Below, piece by piece: positions 7,190 through 13,635 of a DNA stretch of 41,170 nt. Location of the stretch: the IMG/VR virus record IMGVR_UViG_3300033388_001070, positions 1 through 41,170 of that record; one strand, 5' to 3'. The notes beneath the pieces were generated by a model, which was not told the origin of the DNA, ran no database searches, and saw only the letters and a list, made by a program, of their open reading frames with translations. The first letter of the stretch is position 1, and the number at the start of each line of letters is the position of its first letter. The position numbers were made by a program, and so were the translations under genes. The DNA is from a virus.

Positions 7190-7849
7190 CTAGAATGAGT
7201 CTAGCATTGCCATTTCAGTTATTGCTTCTTGTTTGAAGCGTTCGCAGCCGATCTGTATTTCGGCTATTGCTTGTTCGTCTCTTGGTACTCGCACTATTAA
7301 AAGTCGTTTTGCAGGGTCTTTGTATCGCGGGTCGAAGCTTATCCAGTCGCACCATTTACGACCAGTAACCCAAAGATTGCCTTGCATTTGGTATTTGTAA
7401 GTAGGGTCGAACCAAGTCGGGTCGGCAAGCAGCATTCTACTGTAACGGTATTGAGTCTTGCTATTCGGGCATTTAACCTCAATAATGCCATCGTCACCGA
7501 CAAGACCGTCAGGGCTTCCGCCTATCCAGTCAGACAGTTCGACAAAGCCAATTCTCTTGACTGCGCACTGTTGCACTTCTTTTTCCTTTTCTCGTTCATA
7601 AGCTCCAACTGCTTCGTCTTCATGTTCTGTTCCCCATTCCATAGCTGAGTTAGTGAAGCTAGAAGCAGGCAATCCGGTTCCTCGTTCTGAGCAAAGATCG
7701 TCCATGTAGTCGCGTCTAGTCTTGCTTTTACCGCCACCCCTACCGCTAGCAAGTACGGTGCTGATTCGACTTGAAGTTATTTTTCCGCATCTGATACGAA
7801 ACCAGTCTTCGCCGCCTTGCTCCATCGTATGTATTATTGGATATTCCAT
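7190..7849 (-). CDS. YqaJ/lambda-Exo family exonuclease
   Basis: A 219-residue protein with the lambda exonuclease fold. GEDWFRIRCGKITSSRISTVLA is the N-terminal signature. SAMEWGTEHEDEAVGAYE gives the early acidic residues, GGSPDGLVGDDGIIEVKCP contains the catalytic D...E-x-K motif, and YKYQMQGNLWVTG completes the active site. It digests one strand from double-strand ends, providing single strands for the ERF protein encoded immediately downstream. Confidence 0.9.
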   Translation of the reverse strand: MEYPIIHTMEQGGEDWFRIRCGKITSSRISTVLASGRGGGKSKTRRDYMDDLCSERGTGLPASSFTNSAMEWGTEHEDEAVGAYEREKEKEVQQCAVKRIGFVELSDWIGGSPDGLVGDDGIIEVKCPNSKTQYRYSRMLLADPTWFDPTYKYQMQGNLWVTGRKWCDWISFDPRYKDPAKRLLIVRVPRDEQAIAEIQIGCERFKQEAITEMAMLDSF

Positions 7850-7857
7850 GATACTCC

Positions 7858-8019
7858 TTAGTAAATGATTTCAATATTTAGAATGTCCCTGTTAATTACA
7901 GCATCGACAATTTTCTGAGCGAGGTCGATTGGTTCTGTGTCAAGCTCCTGCGTGAAATTTAAAATTCTCGCACTGGTCGGCGGTTCGTTCGGTAGTACAA
8001 TACTTAAACACTTTAACAT
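7858..8019 (-). CDS. Small hypothetical protein overlapping a zinc-finger gene
   Basis: A 53-residue frame whose C-terminal ~30 residues (EPIDLAQKIVDAVINRD and following) look like a real helical protein and end 9 bases before the exonuclease start. The N-terminus is uncertain. The ATG at 8019 lies inside the upstream gene in another frame and has no clear Shine-Dalgarno sequence. A CAGGAG near 7960 suggests a non-ATG start close by. Confidence 0.4.
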   Translation of the reverse strand: MLKCLSIVLPNEPPTSARILNFTQELDTEPIDLAQKIVDAVINRDILNIEIIY

Positions 8020-8230
8020 CGTAGCGGTTACTAAGGACAGACATTTCGTTTTCTTTCTGGCTTGCCTTGCATGTAGCAAATCTTAGCGATTCTTTTTGGT
8101 CGTCAAATCTTGCTAGATCGCAAAACTCGCATTCATCGCAGTAATGCTTATCTATCAAGCAAACACTGCATAGGCCGTCTACTAGGTTCTCAGCATCACA
8201 TTCTTTATTGCATTTTAAGCATTTAGTCAT
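7940..8230 (-). CDS. Cys-rich zinc-binding protein
   Basis: A 96-residue protein with many Cys pairs: CLKCNKEC near 4-11, LCSVCL near 20-25, CDECEFC near 31-37, and single Cys residues further on, ending CENFKFHAGA. Two zinc ribbons are likely. It belongs to a type of small phage protein of unknown function that often encodes one or more CxxC units. It may bind nucleic acid or a host protein. Confidence 0.7.
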   Translation of the reverse strand: MTKCLKCNKECDAENLVDGLCSVCLIDKHYCDECEFCDLARFDDQKESLRFATCKASQKENEMSVLSNRYDVKVFKYCTTERTADQCENFKFHAGA

Positions 8231-8273
8231 TGTTCTTGTCTCCTATAAGGTTATGCCCGTAAGGGGCGGTTAG

Positions 8274-8495
8274 TTACCATTCAATCCATAAGCGAGAGCC
8301 ATTGGCCCCGCCATAAGGCCCAGACACATCAAAGCCTTTGTCCCTCAGTGCTTGTATCTGGAAATGGTTAAGAGTCTTGTAGTAATTTAATTCTGAATAA
8401 CCATCCTGAGCCAATTGCTTAATTTCACGCTCTACGTCATAAGTGCCTGTATTTTCTGCTGACTTAACAAGCGATTTGGCTTCTTTGGCGTTCAT
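8274..8495 (-). CDS. Hypothetical protein
   Basis: A 73-residue protein with two short helices (MNAKEAKSLVKSAEN, HFQIQALRDKGF) and a Gly-rich C-terminus ending RLWIEW. No family is recognised. A short GC hairpin (GCCCC with GGGGC) lies between it and the next gene at about 8249-8262. Confidence 0.55.
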   Translation of the reverse strand: MNAKEAKSLVKSAENTGTYDVEREIKQLAQDGYSELNYYKTLNHFQIQALRDKGFDVSGPYGGANGSRLWIEW

Positions 8496-8519
8496 AATCT
8501 CATCCCTAAAGTAATATAG

Positions 8520-8744
8520 CTAGTTAGAATGACGGGTTCTGTAAAAGTCGAAGTGTCTCGTGAAAAGCTGACGGAATTTCGTCTTGCCTTGAGTGTTGTA
8601 TATTGGCTTATCCACGATCTCGCACTGCACAACATCGGTTTTCGGCTGAGTTGTGCCGGGCCTAAACTGCTCATTGTCGCACCAGAAAACATCACCCTTG
8701 CGAACAATCCTATCGTTCCATTTTCTTATTGCTTGAAATCTCAT
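8520..8744 (-). CDS. Hypothetical protein
   Basis: A 74-residue basic protein (starts MRFQAIRKWNDRIVRKGD) with strand-rich composition and a VFWCDNEQF segment. It was preferred over a 71-codon frame on the same strand because it has GGAG 5' of the ATG and better amino-acid composition. The function is unknown. Confidence 0.5.
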   Translation of the reverse strand: MRFQAIRKWNDRIVRKGDVFWCDNEQFRPGTTQPKTDVVQCEIVDKPIYNTQGKTKFRQLFTRHFDFYRTRHSN

Positions 8745-8770
8745 TTTGTTCTCCGTAAAAAAGTTAATGC

Positions 8771-8797
8771 CCCGCCCTGTGAGAGCAGCGAGGCGGG
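8771..8797 (-). terminator. GC hairpin, possible attenuator
   Basis: On the minus strand CCCGCC (8797-8792) pairs with GGCGGG (8776-8771), with a 15-nt loop. A T6 run follows about 9 bases later rather than directly, so termination may be partial. It lies between the 65-residue gene and the 74-residue gene. Confidence 0.4.
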
Positions 8798-8805
8798 AAT
8801 TGGTT

Positions 8806-9003
8806 TTAAGTATTAAGTTTGCTTAGTTTCTTAGTGTTGACCGATTGCAAGGTGGCAAGCCCAGAAGTACGCCAGAAATCAGGTAGCATCTCATGGATAA
8901 CGCCAATTGCTTTATCTAATTTTTGACATTGCTCTAAGTCGAAATCAAAAACTATTGACCCTGTTGACTTGACTGCGGCAGATAGTTGTTTTTCTGTTTC
9001 CAT
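8806..9003 (-). CDS. Hypothetical protein
   Basis: A 65-residue protein (starts METEKQLSAAVKSTG) with an amphipathic helical centre around LEQCQKLDKAIGVIHEML. AAGGAATTGGAA upstream supplies the ribosome site. It is the first gene of the main leftward block after the terminator at 9141-9177. The upstream ~130 bp is AT-rich, but no clear consensus promoter is seen there. Confidence 0.55.
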   Translation of the reverse strand: METEKQLSAAVKSTGSIVFDFDLEQCQKLDKAIGVIHEMLPDFWRTSGLATLQSVNTKKLSKLNT

Positions 9004-9140
9004 TTTTCCAATTCCTTAAAAGTATTATTTGCTTACATGTATAATATCGCACATAAATCAAGAAACGCCCACAACTATCTGTCAACTTTACGAATTACAG
9101 CAGGATAGTGTTATTTTGTGGCAAAGTTAGCAAGATAAGA

Positions 9141-9177
9141 ACAAAAAAGAACCGCCCTAATCCGAAGAAAAGGGCGG
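9141..9177 (-). terminator. Rho-independent terminator, leftward
   Basis: On the minus strand CCGCCCT (9177-9171) pairs with AGGGCGG (9158-9152) across a 12-nt loop, followed by TTCTTTTTTGTTC. This is a good intrinsic terminator. It ends the short transcript of the three small genes at 9187-9656. Confidence 0.8.
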
Positions 9178-9186
9178 CCCCAGGTA

Positions 9187-9318
9187 CTATTTTGGCTTCT
9201 GGCTTGTAAATATTCGTCTAATCCACAGGCCAGCGAACAGGGCAGCCACAAAAGCCCACGATACAAAAACTCCATCCTGACTGATAAACACTTGATTCGT
9301 GATATATTGCCAGATCAT
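9187..9318 (-). CDS. Small single-pass membrane protein
   Basis: A 43-residue protein with a strong GGAGG site. Residues about 17-35 (VFVSWAFVAALFAGLWI) form one transmembrane segment followed by a basic tail, giving N-out/C-in topology. Its start overlaps the end of the frame upstream as TAATG. It could belong to a lysis or superinfection-exclusion set with the lipoprotein gene before it. Confidence 0.6.
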   Translation of the reverse strand: MIWQYITNQVFISQDGVFVSWAFVAALFAGLWIRRIFTSQKPK

Positions 9319-9381
9319 TATAGAGCCTCCTTTATAGCTTTCATTCGGTTGCGCATACGATCCTGCCAGCCTGCGGTTTCT

Positions 9382-9507
9382 TCAAGCTGTCTTCTGGATA
9401 TTCTCTGTTTCGTGGTTAATGATGTCCCTGGACCAACCCTTGCGAGCGTTTGGCAGGCATCCCGATAGAACTACCGATACTACACATACTGCGATTAACT
9501 TCTTCAT
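9382..9507 (-). CDS. Small lipoprotein, probably frameshifted
   Basis: The uninterrupted frame gives 41 residues: a signal peptide with lipobox VVLSGC (Cys at 17) and a short hydrophilic tail. Just before the stop, the +1 frame stays open and encodes a convincing helix (QLEETAGWQDRMRNRMKA). That frame ends at 9318 in a TAATG overlap with the next gene. A one-base insertion near 9390 would restore a roughly 62-residue lipoprotein. An outer-membrane spanin or exclusion lipoprotein is possible. Confidence 0.55.
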   Translation of the reverse strand: MKKLIAVCVVSVVLSGCLPNARKGWSRDIINHETENIQKTA

Positions 9508-9656
9508 TCTGTTTCCTTTCCAAATATACCATGTTCAATTAAAACTACAACACGTCTACAAAAAGTCAATTCTTCGCGGTTCGCTTTAGAGCTTGACTCA
9601 TTGTATTCATTACGGGCGTCTACGGCCCGGCCATTCCAATACTTAAGATCACTCAT
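9504..9656 (-). CDS. Small hypothetical protein, first gene of the leftward unit
   Basis: A 50-residue protein with a strong GGAGG site. A Trp-containing N-terminus and charged centre are followed by CRRVVVLIEHGIF, and the stop overlaps the next start (ATGA). No family is recognised. It is the most upstream leftward gene, so it should be expressed first. Confidence 0.55.
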   Translation of the reverse strand: MSDLKYWNGRAVDARNEYNESSSKANREELTFCRRVVVLIEHGIFGKETE

Positions 9657-9681
9657 AAGAGCCTCCTTTCATGTTTATATA

Positions 9682-9701
9682 TCGTGCAGTGCAAAACACG
9701 A
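9682..9701. promoter_or_regulatory. Dyad in the divergent control region (possible operator)
   Basis: TCGTG (9682-9686) and CACGA (9697-9701) are perfect inverted repeats separated by 10 bp. They lie beside an AT-rich TATATA that could be the -10 box of the leftward promoter. No convincing -35 box was found. No repressor gene is recognised in the window, so this is tentative. Confidence 0.3.
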
Positions 9702-9743
9702 GTTAACCTGGAAACCAAAAAAATAGAAAATTAAAGAAAAGCC

Positions 9744-9771
9744 TTGCTTTTCAGAGCAAATAGTGTATTAT
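9744..9771 (+). promoter_or_regulatory. Sigma70-type promoter of the AP2-HNH gene
   Basis: -35 TTGCTT (9744-9749), a 16-bp spacer, and -10 TATTAT (9766-9771). The predicted start near 9778 lies at the beginning of the type A RNA. It is the first rightward promoter of the divergent region. Confidence 0.6.
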
Positions 9772-9774
9772 TTA

Positions 9775-9859
9775 GAAGGCTAGGGCATCGAACCCGAAAA
9801 GCGGAACACCTTGATTCGCCTGCCTTTCAACTATTTCAAGGACTATTGCAAGGAATAGT
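9775..9859 (+). ncRNA. Type A structured leader RNA (A1)
   Basis: An outer stem P1 joins AAGGC and GG (9776-9784, with a UA bulge) to CC-U-GCCUU (9819-9826). Inside is P2 (CGGA 9802-9805 with UUCG 9815-9818), closed by a 9-nt loop ACA+CCUUGA. Loop bases CCUUGA (9809-9814) pair with UCAAGG (9836-9841), making a pseudoknot. Directly after this, ACUAUU (9842-9847) pairs with AAUAGU (9854-9859), holding the AAGGA ribosome site of the HNH gene. The same layout with different bases occurs at 37928-38016. This looks like a leader RNA that controls translation of the endonuclease. Confidence 0.65.
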
Positions 9860-9862
9860 AAT

Positions 9863-10363
9863 ATGAAGAAAATCGACATCAGTACCAAAAAACACCCCTG
9901 TACATTCGCGTTAGTAGATGACAGTGACTATGAAGAATTCAACGCTCACAAGTGGGGCGTACAAGAAGCTCCAACTGGAAAGCTTTATGCTATTCGGAGT
10001 ATTCGTATTGATGGCAAGCGAAGGTTGCTGTACATGCACATCGAAATAATGGGCCGTGTTGCTGGAAAAGAAATCGACCACCAGACCAGCAACACTCTTG
10101 ATAATCAACGGCGTAACCTCCGGCATTGCACACATGCAGAAAATATGAGAAATCGGGGGCCTCAAAGCAATAATAAGTCCGGCTATAAAGGCGTTTATCG
10201 GAATAAAAGTGCTAATCAGTGGCAGTCTTGTATAAGGTTTAACGGAAAAGCAATTCACCTGGGTTTATTCTCTTGCCTCATTAAAGCCGCAAAAGCGTAT
10301 GATAAAGCAGCAAGAAAGCATTTCGGAGAGTTTGCAAGGTTGAATTTTCCTGAAAATAAATAA
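9863..10363 (+). CDS. HNH endonuclease with AP2 DNA-binding domain
   Basis: A 166-residue protein. The HNH core lies at about 58-100: LYMHIEIMG, then GKEIDHQTSNTLDNQRRNLRHCT with catalytic His and Asn, ending ENMRNRG. The AP2/ERF-type DNA-binding domain lies at about 108-160: SGYKGVYRNKSANQW, FNGKAIHLGLF and AAKAYDKAARKHFGEFARLN. Free-standing AP2-HNH proteins are homing-type nucleases of phages. It has its own promoter and type A leader. Confidence 0.9.
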   Translation: MKKIDISTKKHPCTFALVDDSDYEEFNAHKWGVQEAPTGKLYAIRSIRIDGKRRLLYMHIEIMGRVAGKEIDHQTSNTLDNQRRNLRHCTHAENMRNRGPQSNNKSGYKGVYRNKSANQWQSCIRFNGKAIHLGLFSCLIKAAKAYDKAARKHFGEFARLNFPENK

Positions 10364-10379
10364 ATTTTAAAAATAAAGT

Positions 10380-10407
10380 TTGACTTTGGGCTGGATTGGT
10401 GTATAAT
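10380..10407 (+). promoter_or_regulatory. Sigma70-type promoter before type B RNA
   Basis: -35 TTGACT (10380-10385), a 16-bp spacer, and a perfect -10 TATAAT (10402-10407). The start would fall near 10414, eight bases before the first stem of the RNA at 10422-10509. It lies only 17 bp after the stop codon of the AP2-HNH gene. Confidence 0.8.
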
Positions 10408-10421
10408 TTAGGAAATAAGAC

Positions 10422-10509
10422 GCCCTTGAAAGCGAGACGCCATTATAATAAAGATCCAAAAGCTTCACAGCGAACTGCTTTCAAGGGCTATCGCAAGTGA
10501 GGCTTTTTT
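10422..10509 (+). ncRNA. Type B pseudoknot RNA (B1)
   Basis: Stem 1 is 12 perfect pairs, GCCCTTGAAAGC (10422-10433) with GCTTTCAAGGGC (10477-10488). Stem 2 is 11 pairs with one G-U, AAAAGCTTCAC (10458-10468) with GTGAGGCTTTT (10497-10507). The two are interleaved, an H-type pseudoknot with an 8-nt spacer TATCGCAA. Stem 2' runs into T6 (10504-10509), so it may also act as an intrinsic terminator. A transcript of about 96 nt from the promoter at 10380-10407 would be a discrete small RNA; read-through would express the gene at 10524. Confidence 0.7.
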
Positions 10510-10523
10510 AATGGAGTGATATA

Positions 10524-10796
10524 ATGAGAGTAATGATACATACTGGCGATGGTTTATATGTCAATGATGAGTGCATTGAGGAGTTATTGTTTCATAAGAT
10601 AGTGCCGTTTGAGTTTATGCCAAGAAAACATGATATAATTATCCTTGATGGTAATGATTTTGAAGTGGAGGTAGTAGTTATTGATATGGATAAGCATAGA
10701 TATGAGATTTACGCTGAATCTACTCGCACTGACAATAAGGCTCAATTTGACGCTACAGGAAAAAGGTATATAGAAAACGGATGGATAGAAGACTAG
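10524..10796 (+). CDS. Hypothetical acidic protein downstream of a pseudoknot RNA
   Basis: A 90-residue beta-rich protein (MRVMIHTGDGLYVNDE..., IIILDGNDFEVEVVVIDMDKHRYEI) with an acidic C-terminus. It was not recognised as a known family. An ATGGAGTGAT site precedes the ATG. Its codon use is more AT-rich than the late genes. Because it has its own promoter and structured RNA, it could be a small moron-like unit. It is too short and unlike ToxN to be a type III toxin. Confidence 0.6.
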   Translation: MRVMIHTGDGLYVNDECIEELLFHKIVPFEFMPRKHDIIILDGNDFEVEVVVIDMDKHRYEIYAESTRTDNKAQFDATGKRYIENGWIED

Positions 10797-10869
10797 CACA
10801 CCCCCCCCAATCGGCAATAGGCTCAGACCTCGCTCCGGTCATGCGGAAATGTCGTTTAAGTATTGAAAA

Positions 10870-10974
10870 ATGAATAAATGCCTGCAGCGGACTGAAAGAA
10901 ATCTAGAAGAACGGGGCAATCCTACCCGGTGTTGCGAAGAGCGGCTGAAGAATAAGGAGTGTAAGGCATTTTAA
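10870..10974 (+). CDS. Possible small Cys-containing ORF
   Basis: A 34-residue frame (MNKCLQRTERNLEERG..., CCEERLKNKECKAF), highly charged, with no clear Shine-Dalgarno sequence. It lies in the 205-bp stretch between 10797 and 11001. That stretch also starts with a run of eight C (10801-10808) and a small GACC/GGTC hairpin, and is otherwise featureless. Confidence 0.3.
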   Translation: MNKCLQRTERNLEERGNPTRCCEERLKNKECKAF

Positions 10975-11001
10975 CAGCAAAGACAACTAAACGGCGGTAC
11001 A

Positions 11002-11139
11002 ATGGCAAAGTACAGAGATAAGAGTAAATGCAAGCCCCAAGCTGAGATAATCCAGCATAAGGGCGGTGAGGGGATAGAGCGAAATATAGTCCAGAAACTA
11101 CAATTCGCTTTAAAAGAGAAGTATATAGAAAAATGTTAA
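11002..11139 (+). CDS. Small basic hypothetical protein
   Basis: A 45-residue basic protein (starts MAKYRDKSKCKPQAE) with an amphipathic C-terminal helix (VQKLQFALKEKYIEKC). The ribosome site is weak (GGCGG). No family is recognised. Confidence 0.45.
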   Translation: MAKYRDKSKCKPQAEIIQHKGGEGIERNIVQKLQFALKEKYIEKC

Positions 11140-11168
11140 TAAAATAACAAATAATTTCAAAATAAAAC

Positions 11169-11197
11169 TTGACTACATAACAAACATGTCGTATATT
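11169..11197 (+). promoter_or_regulatory. Candidate late-operon promoter
   Basis: -35 TTGACT (11169-11174), a 17-bp spacer, and -10 TATATT (11192-11197). It lies about 27 bp before the first gene of a tightly overlapping series that leads into terminase and the head genes. Unlike the five RNA modules it has no structured leader and has a 17-bp spacer. Confidence 0.65.
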
Positions 11198-11223
11198 ATT
11201 AGAGGTTAAACACAAAAGGAACT

Positions 11224-11382
11224 ATGTCTATTTGCGTTATATGCGGTTCAGTTGACACAACAAAGCCCTCTAATTGGGATAGAGATTGTACCGCTTGCCT
11301 GATTGACGACATAAAGAACAGCGATGGCACATTTACACCGACCGAGAAGATAAGGGAATACATCAAGAGGAAAAAGGCATGA
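11224..11382 (+). CDS. Zinc-ribbon protein
   Basis: A 52-residue protein with CVICGS at 4-9 and CTACLID near 23-29, forming a four-Cys zinc ribbon. A basic helix (EKIREYIKRKKA) follows. An AAGGAAC site precedes the ATG. The stop overlaps the next start (ATGA). It is similar in style to the other small zinc ribbons of this genome. Confidence 0.6.
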   Translation: MSICVICGSVDTTKPSNWDRDCTACLIDDIKNSDGTFTPTEKIREYIKRKKA

Positions 11383-11549
11383 GCTTAATTGATGATATTA
11401 AGGAAGGTGTCCTGGCTGTAGACGATAAACTTGACACGCTAAAGGCTGGCAAGGACGTTGAAACAGCCTTTTTGATCGAGCGAGTAGAAGATAAGCTACG
11501 CGACATTGTAGGATATGATCTGGATGAAATTGAAAAGGCTATGAAATGA
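11379..11549 (+). CDS. Small acidic hypothetical protein
   Basis: A 56-residue, mostly helical acidic protein (MSLIDDIKEGVLAVDDK..., DLDEIEKAMK). It overlaps both neighbours by 4 bp, so it is translated in a coupled string. No family is recognised. Confidence 0.55.
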   Translation: MSLIDDIKEGVLAVDDKLDTLKAGKDVETAFLIERVEDKLRDIVGYDLDEIEKAMK

Positions 11550-13132
11550 ATGAAACAAAATTAAGCTGGCTTGTGATTGTATTCTTGATGGTTTGTAGTG
11601 CCGTATTTGGGGCTTCTCCTTCTTTCTGGGACAATTTCGACGATTTATCAGGCTGGACTGATACTGGTTTAACGGTTGCCACTAACGAGGTAAAGGCTAC
11701 TGTGGGTGGTACTATAGGCTATGCTTATAAATCTCATGGAGTCTTTGGGGCTATGAGGATGGCTTGTGATTTCATTCCTGATAAGACAGACACAGCAACT
11801 AGGTATATGGCACTAGGGATATCTGACAACAGCAACGGGTCAGGAGTGTGCGTAACATATATTGCTGGTACAGGAATAGTTATATCTAATGTATTTGGCG
11901 GTGGTTTGTCCGCCCCACCTTTGACGATATTAGCAGATGCAGATATAACCTCAGGAGAAAGATACCACTGTGAATCGTTCTACGCAATGCGTGGCAATAT
12001 AGAGTATGATCTAGTGGTAACTATTTATGACAAGAATGGCAACTTCTTAGCTGGCGGGGAAAAATCAGGTTTTAACGAAAATGACAGAATATTGATATTT
12101 GGAAACTCGGACACATCGACCATTAGCAGAGTGGCATTTGAACCATCCTATATGCCATCTTCTGTGACCGATAAATATTTACATGCTTCTTATGGGTACA
12201 GGCTCAGAGGTAATACAGGTGATTTTGATTTAGATGTTAATGTAGAAGATTATGAGTGTGGTGTGGCTGTGCCTGCTAGACTTAACGATCTTAATTTAGT
12301 TGCAATATTCTTACATGGGGTAGGAAACTACACTTACACAAACTTTGTAGGTGGGATAGGTACAAAAGATTGGAATAGACGATCCGAAGAAAAGTCAATA
12401 GCAGTAACTTTGTGTGAAATGGGCATACCTGTAATTTACCCAAAACAATGGTCAGACGATGCTAATAGCTCTAACTCATGGGCATCACCGCAAGTCATAG
12501 ATGATTTATGTAATGGTGGCTGGACAGGACAGTTAGAGGGGAATGACTGGATAGACTGGATTATAACAGAATTTGCCACAGCTAAAGGTATAGAGAAGTC
12601 AGAAGTTAAAGTGATTATATATGGCGGGTCCATGGGAGGACTAACAGCGTCAAGGATAATTACGTGTGGACTGTTCCCTCAAAATCAAATACACGCTGGT
12701 GGGCTGTTTATACCTGTTATTGATTTGTTTCAGGCATGGAAGAATGTAGCTTGGACTGCACAACTGGAAGCATCGTGGGAAATATCACCAGCGGATGACG
12801 CCGCAGCACATGTATTGCTTGACCCTCACGACCCAATAGACCTAACAACCGCTGATGTTGCAATATGGGACGATATGCAAGTATTCATGGCCCATACGCT
12901 AAAAGACACTGACGTTGATAGCACTTTACATGCTGACCCATTGAAAGCTCTACTCGATGCAGGAGGAACAGCAGATGTTGTAGAAATAAGGCGAACAGAT
13001 ATTGGCAGTCATCTGGAAAAATTCGCCGTAGACGGACATAATTTTACTGCTGAGGTTTTGAGCTTCAGTGTTGATGGTGGTAGTAGTGGCGGCGTTGGAT
13101 ATCGCCCAAGATACAGCGGAGGCGGTAGGTAA
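11546..13132 (+). CDS. Secreted alpha/beta-hydrolase (esterase/depolymerase-like)
   Basis: A 528-residue protein. Residues 1-23 form a signal peptide (LVIVFLMVCSAVFGA). About 25-200 is a beta-sandwich/jelly-roll-like region starting FWDNFDDLSGW. About 240-510 is an alpha/beta-hydrolase: LHGVGNYT oxyanion region, nucleophile elbow GGSMGG with Ser362, an acidic candidate in DPHDPIDL or near DADVVEI, and His498 in VDGHNF. The tail is Gly/Ser-rich. The fold implies an ester- or amide-cleaving enzyme, perhaps a surface-polysaccharide deacetylase. It is the first large late gene and overlaps the small terminase start by one base. A signal peptide is unexpected for a virion protein. Confidence 0.65.
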   Translation: MNETKLSWLVIVFLMVCSAVFGASPSFWDNFDDLSGWTDTGLTVATNEVKATVGGTIGYAYKSHGVFGAMRMACDFIPDKTDTATRYMALGISDNSNGSGVCVTYIAGTGIVISNVFGGGLSAPPLTILADADITSGERYHCESFYAMRGNIEYDLVVTIYDKNGNFLAGGEKSGFNENDRILIFGNSDTSTISRVAFEPSYMPSSVTDKYLHASYGYRLRGNTGDFDLDVNVEDYECGVAVPARLNDLNLVAIFLHGVGNYTYTNFVGGIGTKDWNRRSEEKSIAVTLCEMGIPVIYPKQWSDDANSSNSWASPQVIDDLCNGGWTGQLEGNDWIDWIITEFATAKGIEKSEVKVIIYGGSMGGLTASRIITCGLFPQNQIHAGGLFIPVIDLFQAWKNVAWTAQLEASWEISPADDAAAHVLLDPHDPIDLTTADVAIWDDMQVFMAHTLKDTDVDSTLHADPLKALLDAGGTADVVEIRRTDIGSHLEKFAVDGHNFTAEVLSFSVDGGSSGGVGYRPRYSGGGR

Positions 13133-13635
13133 TGGCTAAGAAGAAAGCTAAAAAGAAAGTTGCGAAGAAGAATGGCCGGCCTACGAAGTATAAGGTTGAG
13201 TACAATGAGCAGGCATACAAGCTGTGCTTACTCGGTTCAACAGATAAGCAATTGGCTGATTTCTTCGTAATAAGCGAAGCAACGCTCAATACATGGAAGC
13301 ACAAACACCCCAAGTTTCTAGAGTCCCTAAGAAAAGGTAAGGTTATTGCAGATGCTAATGTAGCCGAGAGCCTGTACGAAAGAGCAAGGGGATTCAGTCA
13401 CCCAGACACACATATTAGCAATTTCCAAGGAGAAATAACACAAACTGAGATCACGAAACATTACCCTCCTGACACCGCAGCGGCCTTTATCTGGCTTAAA
13501 AACCGGGCTGGATGGCGTGATAAGCAAGAAACAGAGCATACAATAAGCGAAGACACGATAACCCTTTTAGGATTGATCGATGGCGGCACAAAAGGAAAAT
13601 TGCCAGACCGACAAGAGGAGCAAGACGCTAGGTAA
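13132..13635 (+). CDS. terS: Terminase small subunit
   Basis: A 167-residue protein. It opens with a Lys-rich tail (MAKKKAKKKVAKKNGRP), then a helix-turn-helix-like domain (LCLLGSTDKQLADFFVISEATLNTWKH). A long middle region includes KVIADANVAESLYERARGFSHPD and KHYPPDTAAAFIWLKNRAGWRDK. This combination is typical of phage small terminases, which bind the packaging site and recruit the large subunit. It overlaps terL by 56 bp. Confidence 0.9.
   Translation: MAKKKAKKKVAKKNGRPTKYKVEYNEQAYKLCLLGSTDKQLADFFVISEATLNTWKHKHPKFLESLRKGKVIADANVAESLYERARGFSHPDTHISNFQGEITQTEITKHYPPDTAAAFIWLKNRAGWRDKQETEHTISEDTITLLGLIDGGTKGKLPDRQEEQDAR

Noticed and set aside
8492-8707. 71-codon leftward frame overlapping the gene at 8520-8744
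   Set aside because: Poor composition and no ribosome site compared with the overlapping frame.
9141-9177. A sixth pseudoknot RNA module
   Set aside because: It is a simple hairpin with a T-run on the minus strand; no interleaved second stem or promoter was found.
9775-10363. HEARO/IscB-type RNA-guided nuclease
   Set aside because: The nuclease has HNH plus AP2 domains with no RuvC or bridge helix, and the RNA is only about 85 nt.
10414-10796. Type III toxin-antitoxin locus (pseudoknot RNA plus toxin)
   Set aside because: There is only one pseudoknot, not tandem repeats, and the 90-residue protein is half the size of ToxN-like toxins and shows none of their features.
10801-10808. C8 homopolymer as a phase-variation tract
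   Set aside because: It lies after a stop codon and outside any convincing reading frame, so slippage would change nothing evident.
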